Both the position numbers and the translations under genes were made by a program. A stretch of 64,000 bases of DNA, from contig NZ_JACHDP010000001.1 in the NCBI RefSeq assembly GCF_014201145.1, forward strand, positions 5,580,001 to 5,644,000, read 5' to 3'. Source of the DNA: Micromonospora parathelypteridis. GTDB taxonomy: Bacteria; Actinomycetota; Actinomycetes; Mycobacteriales; Micromonosporaceae. Below are positions 45,827 through 56,367 of the stretch, one piece after another. The notes beneath the pieces are model-generated. The model had not been told where the DNA came from. It searched no databases and saw only the letters and a program-made list of their open reading frames with translations. Position 1 is the stretch's first letter. Each line of letters starts with the position of its first letter.

Positions 45827-46315
45827 TCAGGAGGCGAAGAACGCCCGGGGGTCGGCCACCAGCACACCGTGCTCGGTGAGCCGCTCGATCAGGCCCGACG
45901 GCGAGGCGTCGTAGACGATCGCGAGCGCCCGCAGGTCGTCGGCGCGGATGGAGAGCACCCGGCCGTTGTAGTCGCCGCGCTGCTGCTGGATGGCGCGGGC
46001 GTAGCGGGCGACGTAGGCCAGGTCCTCGGAGGCCTCGTCGTAGAGCCGCTCCAGGTCCAGGACGATCTTGCTGGTGGGCTCGTGACGGACACCACTGCCG
46101 TCGGGCAGCAGCTCCGAGACGGGGACGCGGTAGAACTCGGCCAACTCGGCCAGACGGGACACCGTCACGGCCCGGTCGCCGCGCTCGTACGAGCCGACCA
46201 CCACGGCCTTCCACCGCCCGTTCGACTTCTCCTCCACACCCTGCAGGGAAAGACCCTGCTGCTGGCGGATGGAGCGCAGGCGGGCGCCCAGAGACTTGGC
46301 GTATTCAGAGGGCAT
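45827..46315 (-). CDS. bldD: BldD, c-di-GMP-dependent master regulator of development
   Basis: A 162-residue regulator. The Xre-type HTH (about 8-70; ARLRSIRQQQGLSLQGVEEK, then VVVGSYERGDRAVTV) binds DNA, and the C-terminal domain (about 80-162) carries the c-di-GMP signature RGD (113-115), eight residues, then RADD (124-127). In Streptomyces this domain dimerises around tetrameric c-di-GMP and represses sporulation genes; the same residues are kept here. Gene order with nusB/efp on one side and pyrR on the other is the same as around Streptomyces bldD. A likely promoter lies at 46369-46397. Confidence 0.95.
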   Translation of the reverse strand: MPSEYAKSLGARLRSIRQQQGLSLQGVEEKSNGRWKAVVVGSYERGDRAVTVSRLAELAEFYRVPVSELLPDGSGVRHEPTSKIVLDLERLYDEASEDLAYVARYARAIQQQRGDYNGRVLSIRADDLRALAIVYDASPSGLIERLTEHGVLVADPRAFFAS

Positions 46316-46368
46316 TCGGACACTCCCAGTGCTGCTCGGGGTTCTCCCGTCGATCGCTACGGAGCGTG

Positions 46369-46397
46369 ACGGTACGGGGAATGCGACACCTGGTCAA
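46369..46397 (-). promoter_or_regulatory. bldD promoter candidate
   Basis: Read on the - strand, TTGACC (46392-46397) is separated by 17 bases from TACCGT (46369-46374), a good match to actinobacterial housekeeping promoters. The -10 box lies 53 bases upstream of the bldD start codon. Confidence 0.6.
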
Positions 46398-46458
46398 GTG
46401 GTCGTGACCCGACCGTTGGGGAGCGTCCGGGAAGTTTTCCCCATTTCCTGGGGCTGAC

Positions 46459-46501
46459 CCGGTGGTCAGCGGCCGCCGTCCATCGGTGCGGTGACCACTG
46501 G
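46459..46501. promoter_or_regulatory. inverted repeat between bldD and the pyr operon
   Basis: CCGGTGGTCA (46459-46468) and TGACCACTGG (46492-46501) match as inverted repeats at 9 of 10 positions with a 23-base spacer. They precede the pyr leader; TAACGT at 46502-46507 could be a -10 box. A regulator bound here could act on pyrR, on bldD, or on both. No known motif is claimed. Confidence 0.4.
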
Positions 46502-46557
46502 TAACGTGGCGTGAAGCCCCGGTCAGGTCCGCTGCGCGGTCCGGCCGGAGGTGCCCG

Positions 46558-46598
46558 ACATCCTTTAACGACCCGTCCCGTGAGGCGGGGAAGGAGGT
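46558..46598 (+). promoter_or_regulatory. PyrR-binding RNA leader that sequesters the pyrR Shine-Dalgarno sequence
   Basis: ACATCCTT (46558-46565) can pair with AAGGAGGT (46591-46598), the pyrR ribosome binding site, at 7 of 8 positions. Inside this, CCCG (46572-46575) pairs with CGGG (46586-46589). The loop CCGTGAGG (46578-46585) fits the PyrR-binding consensus CNGNGAGG exactly. PyrR with UMP/UTP bound would stabilise the hairpin and block translation, as described for mycobacterial pyr leaders. Confidence 0.8.
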
Positions 46599-46603
46599 CC
46601 GCC

Positions 46604-47188
46604 GTGGCATACCCACCGGCTGCCCGCTCGTCACCACCGCGACAACCCTCGGTGAAGGTGATCCTCGCCAGCGCCGACGTGCAACGCGTGGTCGACCGCA
46701 TCGCCCACCAGATCCTGGAGAAGACCCAGGGTGCCGCTGACACGGTGCTTCTTGGGATTCCCACCCGGGGGACCCCCCTCGCGCGGCGGCTCGCCGCCCG
46801 GATCAGCACCTTCGAGGACGTCGCCGTCGGAGTCGGTGTGCTCGACATCACGCTGTACCGCGACGACCTGCGTCGGCAGGGCACTCGCGCCGTGGGCCCG
46901 ACCGAACTGCCGCCGGGCGGGATCGACGGCAAGCGGGTCATCCTCGTCGACGACGTGCTCTTCTCCGGCCGCACCGTCCGGGCCGCGCTCGACGCGCTCA
47001 ACGACGTGGGCCGCCCGGCGTCCGTGCAACTCGCCGTCCTGGTCGACCGCGGCCACCGGGAACTGCCGATCCGCGCCGACTACGTCGGCAAGAACATTCC
47101 GACCTCACTCGCCGAGAGCGTGAAGGTGACGCTCGCCGAGACCGACGGGGTCGACGAGGTCAAGCTGTACGGGGGTAGCCCTTCATGA
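46604..47188 (+). CDS. pyrR: PyrR bifunctional regulator/uracil phosphoribosyltransferase
   Basis: A 194-residue protein of the PRTase fold; [14 protein letters not shown] is the PRPP-binding motif, and [13 protein letters not shown] and DITLYRDDL are PyrR signatures (the second holds residues near the RNA-binding face). It represses pyr mRNA when bound to UMP. GTG 46604 is chosen for its perfect AAGGAGG at 46591-46597, which is itself part of the leader hairpin; an open frame from 46511 is rejected. pyrB overlaps by ATGA. It heads the operon through at least pyrD. Confidence 0.94.
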   Translation: MAYPPAARSSPPRQPSVKVILASADVQRVVDRIAHQILEKTQGAADTVLLGIPTRGTPLARRLAARISTFEDVAVGVGVLDITLYRDDLRRQGTRAVGPTELPPGGIDGKRVILVDDVLFSGRTVRAALDALNDVGRPASVQLAVLVDRGHRELPIRADYVGKNIPTSLAESVKVTLAETDGVDEVKLYGGSPS

Positions 47189-48111
47189 TCAAGCATCTGC
47201 TCTCCGGTGCGGACCTCGACGCCGACACCGCCACCGAGATCCTGGACACCGCCGCCGAGATGGCCACCGTCGCCGGCCGGGAGATCAAGAAGCTGCCGGC
47301 GCTGCGCGGCCGGACCGTGGTGAACCTCTTCTACGAGGACTCCACCCGCACCCGGATCTCCTTCGAGGCCGCGGCGAAGCGGCTCAGCGCCGACGTGATC
47401 AACTTTTCCGCGAAGGGTTCCAGCGTCACCAAGGGCGAGAGCCTGAAGGACACCGCGCTGACCCTGCAGGCCATGGGCGCCGACGCGGTCGTCGTTCGGC
47501 ACCCCGCCTCTGGCGCGCCGCACCGGCTGGCCAACTGGGTCGACGGGTCGGTCGTCAACGCCGGCGACGGCACCCACGAGCACCCCACCCAGGCGCTGCT
47601 CGACGCGTACACCATGCGGGCCCGGCTGGGCCGGCTCGCCGGCCTGTCGGTCGCGGTGGTCGGGGACGTGCTGCACTCCCGGGTCGCCCGCTCCAACGTG
47701 CTGCTGCTCTCCACCCTCGGCGCCAAGGTCACCCTGGTCGGCCCGCCGACCCTCATTCCGGTCGACATCGCCGGCGCGTTGGCGCCAGCCACCGCCGTCT
47801 CCTACGACCTCGACTCCGTGCTGCCCAACGTCGACGTGGTGATGATGCTGCGGGTGCAGCGGGAGCGGATGAACGACTCCTACTTCCCCTCCGCGCGCGA
47901 GTACGCCCGCCGCTACGGGCTGGACGGCCCGCGGATGCGCCGGCTGCCCGAGCACGCGATCGTCATGCACCCCGGCCCGATGAACCGGGGGATGGAGATC
48001 ACGCCCGAGGTCGCGGACTCACCCCGCTCCACCATCGTCGAACAGGTCACCAACGGGGTCTCCGTGCGGATGGCCGTCCTGTACCTGCTGCTCGGAGGGA
48101 ACAACCGGTGA
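47185..48111 (+). CDS. pyrB: aspartate carbamoyltransferase catalytic subunit
   Basis: A 308-residue enzyme joining carbamoyl phosphate and aspartate, the first committed pyrimidine step. [17 protein letters not shown] holds the carbamoyl-phosphate loop [13 protein letters not shown] the 80s-loop Ser and Lys, and EHPTQALLD the HPTQ motif; [12 protein letters not shown] is the usual C-terminal signature. No regulatory pyrI follows, as in other actinobacteria. Coupled by ATGA to pyrR and by GTGA to pyrC. Confidence 0.96.
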   Translation: MIKHLLSGADLDADTATEILDTAAEMATVAGREIKKLPALRGRTVVNLFYEDSTRTRISFEAAAKRLSADVINFSAKGSSVTKGESLKDTALTLQAMGADAVVVRHPASGAPHRLANWVDGSVVNAGDGTHEHPTQALLDAYTMRARLGRLAGLSVAVVGDVLHSRVARSNVLLLSTLGAKVTLVGPPTLIPVDIAGALAPATAVSYDLDSVLPNVDVVMMLRVQRERMNDSYFPSAREYARRYGLDGPRMRRLPEHAIVMHPGPMNRGMEITPEVADSPRSTIVEQVTNGVSVRMAVLYLLLGGNNR

Positions 48112-49385
48112 CCGCGTACCTGATCACCAGCGTGAGTGTCGTCGGCGGCCCGCCGACCGACCTGCTGATCCGCGACGGCCTGGTCGCGGAGGTCGGCCCC
48201 GGCCTGTCCGCGCCGGACGCCACCGCCATCGACGGCACCGGGCTGGTCGCCCTGCCCGGCCTCGTCGACCTGCACACCCACCTGCGCGAGCCCGGTCGGG
48301 AGGACGCCGAGACCGTCGAGTCCGGTTCCCGGGCGGCGGCGCTGGGCGGCTACACGGCGGTCTGCGCGATGGCCAACACCTCCCCGGTCGCGGACACCGC
48401 CGGCGTGGTCGAGCAGGGCTGGCGGCTCGGCCGGGAGGCCGGCCTGGTCGACGTGCAACCGATCGGCGCGGTCACCGTCGGGCTGGCCGGCGAGCGTCTG
48501 GCCGAGCTGGGCGCGATGGCCGACTCCGCGGCCCGGGTGCGGATCTTCTCCGACGACGGGCACTGCGTCGCCGACCCGAAGCTGATGCGCCGGGCCCTGG
48601 AGTACGTGAAGGCGTTCGACGGGATCATCGCCCAGCACGCCGAGGAGCCCCGGCTCACCGAGGGCGCCCAGATGCACGAGGGTGAGGTCTCCACCCGGCT
48701 CGGGCTGATCGGCTGGCCGGCGGTCGCCGAGGAGGCGATCATCGCCCGGGACGTGCTGCTCGCCGAGCACGTGGGCAGCCGACTGCACGTCTGCCACGTC
48801 TCCACCGCCGGCAGCGTCGAGGTGCTGCGGCAGGCGAAGGCGCGCGGCGTACGGGTCACCGCCGAGGTCACCCCGCACCACCTGCTGCTCACCGACGAGC
48901 GTGCGGAGACCTACGACCCGGTCTTCAAGGTCAACCCGCCGCTGCGTACGGCTGCCGACATCGCCGCGCTGCGTGCCGCGCTCGCCGACGGCGTGGTCGA
49001 CGTGATCGCCACCGACCACGCCCCGCACGCCGTGGAGGACAAGGAGTGCGAGTGGGCCTACGCCCGGCCGGGGATGCTCGGTCTGGAGACGGCCCTCTCC
49101 ATCGCGCTGGACGTGCTCGGCCCGGAGTGGGACCTGATCGCCGAGCGGATGTCGCGCACCCCGGCCCGGATCGCCGGCCTCACCGGGCACGGCGTCGACC
49201 CGGCGCCCGGTGTGCCGGCCAACCTCACCCTGATCGACCCGGCCGCCCGCCGCACCATCGAGCCGGCGGAGTTGGCCAGTCGCAGTCGCAACACCCCGTA
49301 CGCCCGCATGACGCTGCCGGGTCGCATCGTGGCGACCTTCCTGCGTGGCGAGCCGACGGTCCTGGACGGAAAGGCTGTCAAGTGA
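48108..49385 (+). CDS. pyrC: dihydroorotase
   Basis: A 425-residue amidohydrolase of the class I type, closing carbamoyl aspartate to dihydroorotate. [13 protein letters not shown] gives the first two metal His, later strands give AQHAEEP and CHVSTAG, and [10 protein letters not shown] the metal Asp and His. The family's bridging-ligand position reads FSDDG, with Asp. It overlaps pyrB (GTGA) and carA (GTGA). In Streptomyces a small membrane-protein gene lies between pyrC and carA; it is absent here. Confidence 0.95.
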   Translation: MTAYLITSVSVVGGPPTDLLIRDGLVAEVGPGLSAPDATAIDGTGLVALPGLVDLHTHLREPGREDAETVESGSRAAALGGYTAVCAMANTSPVADTAGVVEQGWRLGREAGLVDVQPIGAVTVGLAGERLAELGAMADSAARVRIFSDDGHCVADPKLMRRALEYVKAFDGIIAQHAEEPRLTEGAQMHEGEVSTRLGLIGWPAVAEEAIIARDVLLAEHVGSRLHVCHVSTAGSVEVLRQAKARGVRVTAEVTPHHLLLTDERAETYDPVFKVNPPLRTAADIAALRAALADGVVDVIATDHAPHAVEDKECEWAYARPGMLGLETALSIALDVLGPEWDLIAERMSRTPARIAGLTGHGVDPAPGVPANLTLIDPAARRTIEPAELASRSRNTPYARMTLPGRIVATFLRGEPTVLDGKAVK

Positions 49386-50545
49386 CAAAGCGCAGGCCCG
49401 CGATCCTCGTGCTCGAGGACGGACGCACGTTCCCCGGTGAGGCGTACGGCAGTGTCGGGGAGACCTTCGGCGAGGCGGTCTTCAACACCGGCATGACCGG
49501 CTACCAGGAGACCCTGACCGACCCGTCCTACCACCGCCAGGTGGTGGTGCAGACCGCGCCGCACATCGGCAACACCGGCGTCAACGGTGAGGACGACGAG
49601 TCCAGCCGGATCTGGGTGGCCGGCTATGTCGTACGCGACCCGGCCCGGATCGGCTCGAACTGGCGGGCCACCGGCGGTCTCGAGGACCGTCTCGCCACCG
49701 AGGGTGTGGTGGGCATCAGCGGGGTGGACACCCGGGCGCTGACCCGGCACCTGCGCGAGCGGGGCGCCATGCGGGTGGGCATCTCCAGCATCGACAACGA
49801 CCCGCAGAGCCTGCTGGCCCGGGTCCGCCAGGCGCCGCAGATGGTGGGCGCGGACCTGTCCGCCGAGGTGACGACCGCCGAGCCGTACGTCGTCGAGGCC
49901 CTCGGCGAGCACCGCTTCACCGTGGCCGCTCTGGACCTGGGCATCAAGCGCAACGTTCCGCGTCGGCTCGCCACCCGCGGGGTGACCACCCACGTGCTGC
50001 CGGCCTCCTCGACCATCGACCAGCTGCTCGCCACCGGCGCCGACGCGATCTTCCTGTCGCCCGGGCCCGGCGACCCGGGCACCGCCGACGCTCCGGTGGC
50101 GCTGGCCCGGGAGGCGCTGCGGCGGGAGGTGCCGCTGTTCGGCATCTGCTTCGGCAGCCAGATCCTCGGCCGGGCGCTCGGCTTCGGCACCTACAAGCTG
50201 GGCTACGGCCACCGGGGGATCAACCAGCCGGTGCTCGACCGGGCCACCGGCAAGGTGGAGGTGACCAGCCACAACCACGGCTTCGCCGTCCAGGTGCCCG
50301 GTGCGGGCGGTGGCGCGGTGGTCCCCGACCAGGTGATCGACACCGACTTCGGCGGCGTACGCGTGTCACACGTCTGCCTCAATGACAACGTGGTCGAGGG
50401 GCTGCGCGCCGTGGACGTGCCGGCCTTCACCGTCCAGTACCACCCGGAGGCGGCGGCCGGCCCGCACGATGCCGACTACCTCTTCGACCGATTCGCCGAG
50501 CTGATCGAAGGCCGGAACCACAGCAAGGGGCGCAGCAATGCCTAA
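49382..50545 (+). CDS. carA: carbamoyl-phosphate synthase small subunit
   Basis: A 387-residue glutaminase subunit that feeds ammonia to CarB. The N-terminal domain (about 1-175) includes [20 protein letters not shown]. The class I amidotransferase domain follows (about 180-370): nucleophile Cys in [14 protein letters not shown], and the His-Glu pair in [21 protein letters not shown] is a further family motif. Start GTG 49382 overlaps pyrC; the gene overlaps carB by 8 bases. It serves both arginine and pyrimidine synthesis. Confidence 0.96.
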   Translation: MTKRRPAILVLEDGRTFPGEAYGSVGETFGEAVFNTGMTGYQETLTDPSYHRQVVVQTAPHIGNTGVNGEDDESSRIWVAGYVVRDPARIGSNWRATGGLEDRLATEGVVGISGVDTRALTRHLRERGAMRVGISSIDNDPQSLLARVRQAPQMVGADLSAEVTTAEPYVVEALGEHRFTVAALDLGIKRNVPRRLATRGVTTHVLPASSTIDQLLATGADAIFLSPGPGDPGTADAPVALAREALRREVPLFGICFGSQILGRALGFGTYKLGYGHRGINQPVLDRATGKVEVTSHNHGFAVQVPGAGGGAVVPDQVIDTDFGGVRVSHVCLNDNVVEGLRAVDVPAFTVQYHPEAAAGPHDADYLFDRFAELIEGRNHSKGRSNA

Positions 50546-53500
50546 GCGGACCGATCTCAAGCACATCCTGGTGATCGGCTCCGGGCCGATCGTCATCGGG
50601 CAGGCCTGCGAGTTCGACTACTCCGGCACCCAGGCGTGCCGGGTACTGCGCAGTGAGGGGATCCGGGTCAGCCTGGTCAACTCCAACCCGGCGACGATCA
50701 TGACGGACCCGGAGTTCGCCGACGCGACCTACGTCGAGCCGATCACCCCGGAGTTCGTCGAGCTGGTCATCGCCAAGGAGCGCCCGGACGCGATCCTGGC
50801 GACCCTCGGCGGGCAGACCGCGCTGAACACCGCGGTCGCCCTGCACGCCGCCGGCGTCCTGGAGAAGTACGGCGTGGAGTTGATCGGCGCGAACATCGAC
50901 GCGATCAACCGGGGCGAGGACCGCCAGCTGTTCAAGGAGATCGTGGCGAAGGCCGGCGTCCGGCTGGGTGTCGACGACCCGACCGCGCTGGTGCCCCGCT
51001 CCCGGGTCTGCCACTCGATGGACGAGGTCGAGGAGACCGTCGCCGAGCTGGGCCTGCCGGTGGTGATCCGGCCGTCGTTCACCATGGGCGGCCTGGGCTC
51101 CGGCATGGCGCACACCCCGGAGGACCTCGCCCGCATCGCCGGCGACGGCCTGTCCGCCAGCCCGGTGCACGAGGTGCTCATCGAGGAGAGCGTGCTCGGC
51201 TGGAAGGAGTACGAGCTCGAGCTGATGCGCGACCGGCACGACAACGTGGTGGTGGTCTGCTCGATCGAGAACATCGACCCGATGGGTGTGCACACCGGCG
51301 ACAGCGTCACCGTGGCCCCGGCCATGACGCTCACCGACCGGGAGTACCAGCGCCTGCGTGACCTGGGCATCGCCGTGCTGCGCGAGGTCGGGGTGGACAC
51401 CGGCGGCTGCAACATCCAGTTCGCGGTCAACCCGGCCGACGGCCGGATCGTCGTCATCGAGATGAACCCCCGGGTGTCGCGCTCCTCGGCGCTGGCCTCC
51501 AAGGCGACCGGGTTCCCGATCGCGAAGATCGCCGCGAAGCTGGCCATCGGCTACACCCTCGACGAGATCCCCAACGACATCACGTTGAAGACCCCGGCGG
51601 CCTTCGAGCCGAGCCTGGACTACGTGGTGGTGAAGATCCCCCGGTTCGCGTTCGAGAAGTTCCCCGGCGCGGACCCGGAGCTGACCACCACGATGAAGTC
51701 GGTGGGCGAGGCGATGAGCCTCGGGCGCAACTTCACCGAGGCGCTGAACAAGGCGATGCGCTCGATGGAGACCAGGGAAGCTGGCTTCTGGACCGTGCCT
51801 GACCCGGCCGACGCGACGAGGGAGAACACCCTCGCCGCGCTGCGGATCCCGCACGACGGCCGGCTCTACACCGTCGAGCGGGCGCTGCGCCTCGGCGCGT
51901 CGATCGCCGAGGTCGCCGAGGCCTCCGGCGGAATCGACCCGTGGTTCCTGGACCAGATCGCCGCGCTGATCGAGCTGCGCACGGAGATCGTGGACGCGCC
52001 GGTGCTCGACGCCGAGCTGCTGCGTCGCGCCAAGCGGGCCGGCCTGTCCGACCGGCAGCTCGCCGCGCTGCGCCCGGAGCTGGCCGCCGAGGACGGCGTT
52101 CGGACCCTGCGGCACCGCCTCGACGTACGCCCGGTCTACAAGACCGTGGACACCTGCGCGGCCGAGTTCGAGGCGACGACTCCTTACCACTACTCCACCT
52201 ACGACCTGGAGACCGAGGTCGTGCCGTCGGACCGGCCGAAGGTGCTGATCCTGGGCTCGGGCCCGAACCGGATCGGGCAGGGCATCGAGTTCGACTACTC
52301 CTGCGTGCACGCGGTACAGGCGCTGCGCAGCGCGCCGATCGGCGGGGCCGCCGCGTCCGGGGCCGGTTACGAGACGGTCATGGTCAACTGCAACCCGGAG
52401 ACGGTCTCCACCGACTACGACACCGCCGACCGGCTCTACTTCGAGCCGTTGACCTTCGAGGACGTCCTGGAGGTCTGGCACGCCGAGGACTCGTCCGGCC
52501 GGGCGGCCGGCGGGCCGGGTGTGGTCGGGGTGATCGTGCAGCTCGGTGGGCAGACCCCGCTGGGGTTGGCGCAGCGGCTCAAGAACGCCGGTGTGCCGGT
52601 GGTCGGCACCTCCCCGGAGTCGATCCACCTGGCCGAGGAGCGGGGCGCGTTCGGGGCGGTGCTGGCCCGGGCCGGGCTGCGCGCGCCGGCGCACGGCATG
52701 GCGACCTCGTACGACGAGGCCAAGACGATCGCCGACGAGATCGGCTACCCGGTGCTGGTCCGGCCGTCGTACGTGCTGGGCGGGCGGGGCATGGAGATCG
52801 TCTACGACGACCCGACGCTGCGCGACTACATCGGGCGGGCCACCGACATCTCCCCGGATCACCCCGTGCTGGTGGACCGGTTCCTCGACGACGCCATCGA
52901 GATCGACGTGGACGCTCTCTGCGACGCCGACGGTGAGGTCTACATCGGTGGGGTGATGGAGCACATCGAGGAAGCCGGCATCCACTCCGGCGACTCGTCC
53001 TGCGCGCTGCCGCCGATCACCCTCGCGGGCTCGCACCTGGCCGAGGTCCGCCGCTACACCGAGGCCATCGCCCGTGGCGTCGGCGTCCGCGGCCTGCTCA
53101 ACGTGCAGTACGCGCTCAAGGACGACGTGCTCTACGTCCTGGAGGCCAACCCGCGCGCGTCGCGGACCGTCCCGTTCGTCTCCAAGGCGACGGCGGTTCC
53201 GCTGGCCAAGGCGGCGGCCCGGATCGCGCTCGGTGCCCGCATCGCGGAACTGCGCGCCGAGGGCCTGTTGCCGGCGACGGGGGACGGGGGCACCATGCCC
53301 GCCGACGCGCCGGTCGCGGTCAAGGAGGCGGTGCTGCCGTTCAAGCGTTTCCGGACCCGCGCGGGCAAGGGGATCGACTCGCTGCTCGGGCCGGAGATGA
53401 AGTCGACCGGTGAGGTGATGGGGATCGACACCAACTTCGGGCACGCCTTCGCCAAGAGCCAGTCGGCCGCGTACGGCTCGCTGCCGACCACCGGGAAGAT

Positions 53501-53915
53501 CTTCGTTTCGGTGGCCAATCGCGACAAGCGCGGCATGATCTTCCCGATCAAGCGGCTGGCCGATCTGGGCTTCGAGATCGTGGCGACCACCGGCACGGCC
53601 GAGGTGCTGCGCCGGCACGGCATCGCCTGCGAGCAGATCCGCAAGCACTACCAGGCTGGTGAGGGCGACGACGCGGTGTCGCTGATCGGCGGCGGCCACG
53701 TGGCGCTGGTGATCAACACGCCGCAGGGTTCGGGTGCCAGTGCCCGCTCCGACGGCTACGAGATCCGCAGCGCGGCAGTCACCGCGGACATCCCCTGCAT
53801 CACCACCGTCCCCGGCGCGGCCGCGGCGGTCATGGGCATCGAGGCGCGGATCCGTGGCGACATGCAGGTACGCCCCCTGCAGGACCTGCACGCCACCCTC
53901 CGGGCAGCCCAGTGA
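50538..53915 (+). CDS. carB: carbamoyl-phosphate synthase large subunit
   Basis: An 1125-residue enzyme with two homologous ATP-grasp halves (about 1-550 and 551-950) and a C-terminal MGS-like regulatory domain. Each half begins with a nucleotide-loop motif: [19 protein letters not shown] and [28 protein letters not shown] and [10 protein letters not shown] are the ATP-grasp glycine loops. [12 protein letters not shown] and LVINTPQG mark the C-terminal domain. It is slightly longer than the E. coli protein (1073), mostly in inserts of the second half such as [10 protein letters not shown]. Coupled to carA and pyrD. Confidence 0.97.
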   Translation: MPKRTDLKHILVIGSGPIVIGQACEFDYSGTQACRVLRSEGIRVSLVNSNPATIMTDPEFADATYVEPITPEFVELVIAKERPDAILATLGGQTALNTAVALHAAGVLEKYGVELIGANIDAINRGEDRQLFKEIVAKAGVRLGVDDPTALVPRSRVCHSMDEVEETVAELGLPVVIRPSFTMGGLGSGMAHTPEDLARIAGDGLSASPVHEVLIEESVLGWKEYELELMRDRHDNVVVVCSIENIDPMGVHTGDSVTVAPAMTLTDREYQRLRDLGIAVLREVGVDTGGCNIQFAVNPADGRIVVIEMNPRVSRSSALASKATGFPIAKIAAKLAIGYTLDEIPNDITLKTPAAFEPSLDYVVVKIPRFAFEKFPGADPELTTTMKSVGEAMSLGRNFTEALNKAMRSMETREAGFWTVPDPADATRENTLAALRIPHDGRLYTVERALRLGASIAEVAEASGGIDPWFLDQIAALIELRTEIVDAPVLDAELLRRAKRAGLSDRQLAALRPELAAEDGVRTLRHRLDVRPVYKTVDTCAAEFEATTPYHYSTYDLETEVVPSDRPKVLILGSGPNRIGQGIEFDYSCVHAVQALRSAPIGGAAASGAGYETVMVNCNPETVSTDYDTADRLYFEPLTFEDVLEVWHAEDSSGRAAGGPGVVGVIVQLGGQTPLGLAQRLKNAGVPVVGTSPESIHLAEERGAFGAVLARAGLRAPAHGMATSYDEAKTIADEIGYPVLVRPSYVLGGRGMEIVYDDPTLRDYIGRATDISPDHPVLVDRFLDDAIEIDVDALCDADGEVYIGGVMEHIEEAGIHSGDSSCALPPITLAGSHLAEVRRYTEAIARGVGVRGLLNVQYALKDDVLYVLEANPRASRTVPFVSKATAVPLAKAAARIALGARIAELRAEGLLPATGDGGTMPADAPVAVKEAVLPFKRFRTRAGKGIDSLLGPEMKSTGEVMGIDTNFGHAFAKSQSAAYGSLPTTGKIFVSVANRDKRGMIFPIKRLADLGFEIVATTGTAEVLRRHGIACEQIRKHYQAGEGDDAVSLIGGGHVALVINTPQGSGASARSDGYEIRSAAVTADIPCITTVPGAAAAVMGIEARIRGDMQVRPLQDLHATLRAAQ

Positions 53916-54958
53916 CCCTGTTCGAGCGGGTTGTTCGGCCCTGGTTGTTCCGGCTCGGGGGTGGGGACGCTGAGGCGGCGCACGAGTGGACGCTGCGGCG
54001 GTTGACCGCTCTGTCGCGGCGGCCGGCCGCGCTGGCGGCGCTGCGGGCCCGGTACGCGGTCGACGCGCCGCGCACGGTGTTCGGTGTGCGGTTCCCCAAC
54101 CCGGTCGGGCTGGCCGCCGGCATGGACAAGGACGGTGCGGCGCTGCCGGCGTGGCCCGCGCTCGGCTTCGGTTTCGTCGAGGTCGGCACGGTCACCGCGC
54201 ACGCCCAGCCGGGCAACCCCCGGCCACGGTTGTTCCGTCTGCCGGCCAGCGAGGCCGTGGTCAACCGGATGGGCTTCAACAACGCCGGGGCCGCCGCGCT
54301 GGCCGCCCGGCTGGCGGCGCTGCCGCGCCCGCTCGGGGTGCCGTTGGGCATCTCGTTGGGCAAGTCCAAGGTGACCCCGCTCGACGAGGCGGTCGAGGAC
54401 TACCTCGCCTCGTACCGGGCGCTTCGCGGGCACGGCGACTACTTCGCGGTGAACGTGTCCTCACCGAACACTCCGGGGCTGCGCTCGTTGCAGGAGCGCT
54501 CGCACCTGGACGCGCTGCTCGGCGCGCTGGTGGGGGAGAAGCCGGTGCTGGTCAAGATCGCACCAGATCTGACCGAGGCGGCGATCGCCGAACTGCTGGA
54601 GGTCTGCCTGGCCCGGGGCGCCGCCGGGGTGATCGCCACCAACACCACGCTGGCCCGTACCGGCCTGGCCACGGTGGACGCCGAGCGCGGCGCCGAGGCC
54701 GGTGGTCTCTCCGGTCGACCGCTGACCGGGCGGGCTCGGGAGGTGGTCGCCTTCGTACACCGGGAGACCGGCGGCCGGCTACCGATCATCGGTGTCGGCG
54801 GGGTGCTCGACCCGGACGACGCGGCGCGGATGTTCGACGCCGGCGCCGCCCTGGTGCAGCTCTACACCGGCTTCATCTACCGGGGTCCGGCCCTGGTGCG
54901 CGCCGCCGCGCGCGCGACGACCACAGCGGTGGCACCGGATCCGGTCGCCGGCCGGTGA
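53912..54958 (+). CDS. pyrD: dihydroorotate dehydrogenase (quinone), class 2
   Basis: A 348-residue membrane-associated FMN enzyme. The N-terminal helix ([19 protein letters not shown]..., residues about 2-20) is the quinone-side extension of class 2. [19 protein letters not shown] and [14 protein letters not shown] bind [17 protein letters not shown] holds the class 2 catalytic Ser, and IATNTTLAR the later signature. Start GTG overlaps carB (GTGA). The gap to bioA is 55 bases. Confidence 0.95.
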   Translation: MTLFERVVRPWLFRLGGGDAEAAHEWTLRRLTALSRRPAALAALRARYAVDAPRTVFGVRFPNPVGLAAGMDKDGAALPAWPALGFGFVEVGTVTAHAQPGNPRPRLFRLPASEAVVNRMGFNNAGAAALAARLAALPRPLGVPLGISLGKSKVTPLDEAVEDYLASYRALRGHGDYFAVNVSSPNTPGLRSLQERSHLDALLGALVGEKPVLVKIAPDLTEAAIAELLEVCLARGAAGVIATNTTLARTGLATVDAERGAEAGGLSGRPLTGRAREVVAFVHRETGGRLPIIGVGGVLDPDDAARMFDAGAALVQLYTGFIYRGPALVRAAARATTTAVAPDPVAGR

Positions 54959-55013
54959 CCGGCCGGCGAGCCGGACCCACCGGCCGGCCCGTCGACGCCT
55001 GGAAGGAACGCGC

Positions 55014-56288
55014 GTGACACCTGAGGAGATCCTGGCCGCCGACCGGGCCCACGTCTGGCATCCGTACGCCGCACTGCCACCGACGAACCCGCCGTACGTG
55101 GTGCAGAGCGCCGAGGGGGTGCGGTTGCGGCTGGCCGACGGGCGGGAGTTGGTGGACGGGATGTCGTCCTGGTGGGCGGCGATCCACGGGTACCGACACC
55201 CGGTGCTGGACGCGGCGGTGACCGACCAGCTCGCCCGGATGAGCCACGTGATGTTCGGTGGGCTCACCCACGAGCCCGCCGTGCAGCTCGCCCGGACCCT
55301 GGTCGAGCTGACCCCGGACGGTCTGGAGCACGTGTTCCTGGCCGACTCCGGCTCGGTCAGTGTCGAGGTGGCGGTGAAGATGTGCCTGCAGTACCAGCGG
55401 GCCATCGGTCGGCCGCAGCGGCGCCGGTTGGCGACCTGGCGGGGCGGCTACCACGGCGACACGTTCCACCCGATGAGCGTCTGCGACCCGGAGGGTGGGA
55501 TGCACCACCTCTGGGGCGACGTGCTGCCCCGGCAGGTGTTCGCCCCGGTCCCACCGGGCGGCTTCACCGACCCGCCGGACGACGCGTACGTGGCGGCGTT
55601 GGTGGAGACCGTCGAGCAGTACGCCGACGAACTGGCCGCGGTGATCGTCGAGCCGGTCGTCCAGGGCGCTGGCGGGATGCGTTTCCACCATCCGGGTTAC
55701 CTGCGGGTGCTGCGTGAGGTGACCCGGGCGCACGGGGTGCTGTTGATCTTCGACGAGATCGCCACCGGGTTCGGCCGTACCGGTGCGATGTTCGCCGCCG
55801 AGCACGCCGGAGTGACGCCGGACGTGCTGTGTGTGGGCAAGGCACTCACCGGGGGCTACCTGACGCTCGCGGCGACGCTCTGCACCCCGGAGGTCGCCCG
55901 GGGTATCTCCGCCGCCGGTGTGCTGGCGCACGGGCCCACGTTCATGGGCAACCCGTTGGCCTGCGCGGTGGCGAACGCCTCCATCGGGCTGCTGCGGGCC
56001 GGGGACTGGTCGGCCCAGGTGGCCAGGGTCGGCGCGGGCCTGCGCGCCGGCCTGGAGCCGCTGCGCGGTACGCCGGGGGTGGCCGACGTGCGGGTGCTCG
56101 GCGCGATCGGGGTGGTCCAGCTCGATCACGAGGTCGACCTCGGCGCGGCCACCGTGGCCGCGGTCGACCAGGGGGTGTGGCTGCGCCCGTTCCGCGACCT
56201 GATCTACACGATGCCGCCGTACGTCACCGACGACGCCGACCTGGCCCGGATCGCGGCCGGGGTGGCGGCGGCGGTGGCGGCCGGCTGA
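55014..56288 (+). CDS. bioA: adenosylmethionine-8-amino-7-oxononanoate aminotransferase
   Basis: A 424-residue fold-type I PLP enzyme of biotin synthesis. [10 protein letters not shown] at the N-terminus and [14 protein letters not shown] are highly specific for BioA (SSWW binds the substrate). The PLP Lys is in [11 protein letters not shown], and [12 protein letters not shown] holds the PLP Asp. GTG 55014 has GGAAGGA upstream. It is placed between pyrD and pyrF, with no other bio gene in the window, so biotin synthesis is split and this step may follow pyrimidine regulation. Confidence 0.95.
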   Translation: MTPEEILAADRAHVWHPYAALPPTNPPYVVQSAEGVRLRLADGRELVDGMSSWWAAIHGYRHPVLDAAVTDQLARMSHVMFGGLTHEPAVQLARTLVELTPDGLEHVFLADSGSVSVEVAVKMCLQYQRAIGRPQRRRLATWRGGYHGDTFHPMSVCDPEGGMHHLWGDVLPRQVFAPVPPGGFTDPPDDAYVAALVETVEQYADELAAVIVEPVVQGAGGMRFHHPGYLRVLREVTRAHGVLLIFDEIATGFGRTGAMFAAEHAGVTPDVLCVGKALTGGYLTLAATLCTPEVARGISAAGVLAHGPTFMGNPLACAVANASIGLLRAGDWSAQVARVGAGLRAGLEPLRGTPGVADVRVLGAIGVVQLDHEVDLGAATVAAVDQGVWLRPFRDLIYTMPPYVTDDADLARIAAGVAAAVAAG

Positions 56289-56367
56289 GTCGTCCCGGTC
56301 ACCGGGTCGACGGTTACCCGGGCGGGGCTGCCGCCCGGACGACGACGAGGAGAGGGGAACACTCTCG

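Noticed and set aside
50427..53891. A 1154-codon open frame on the - strand
   Set aside because: It is antisense to carB, whose protein matches the family end to end. Long antisense frames are expected in GC-rich DNA.
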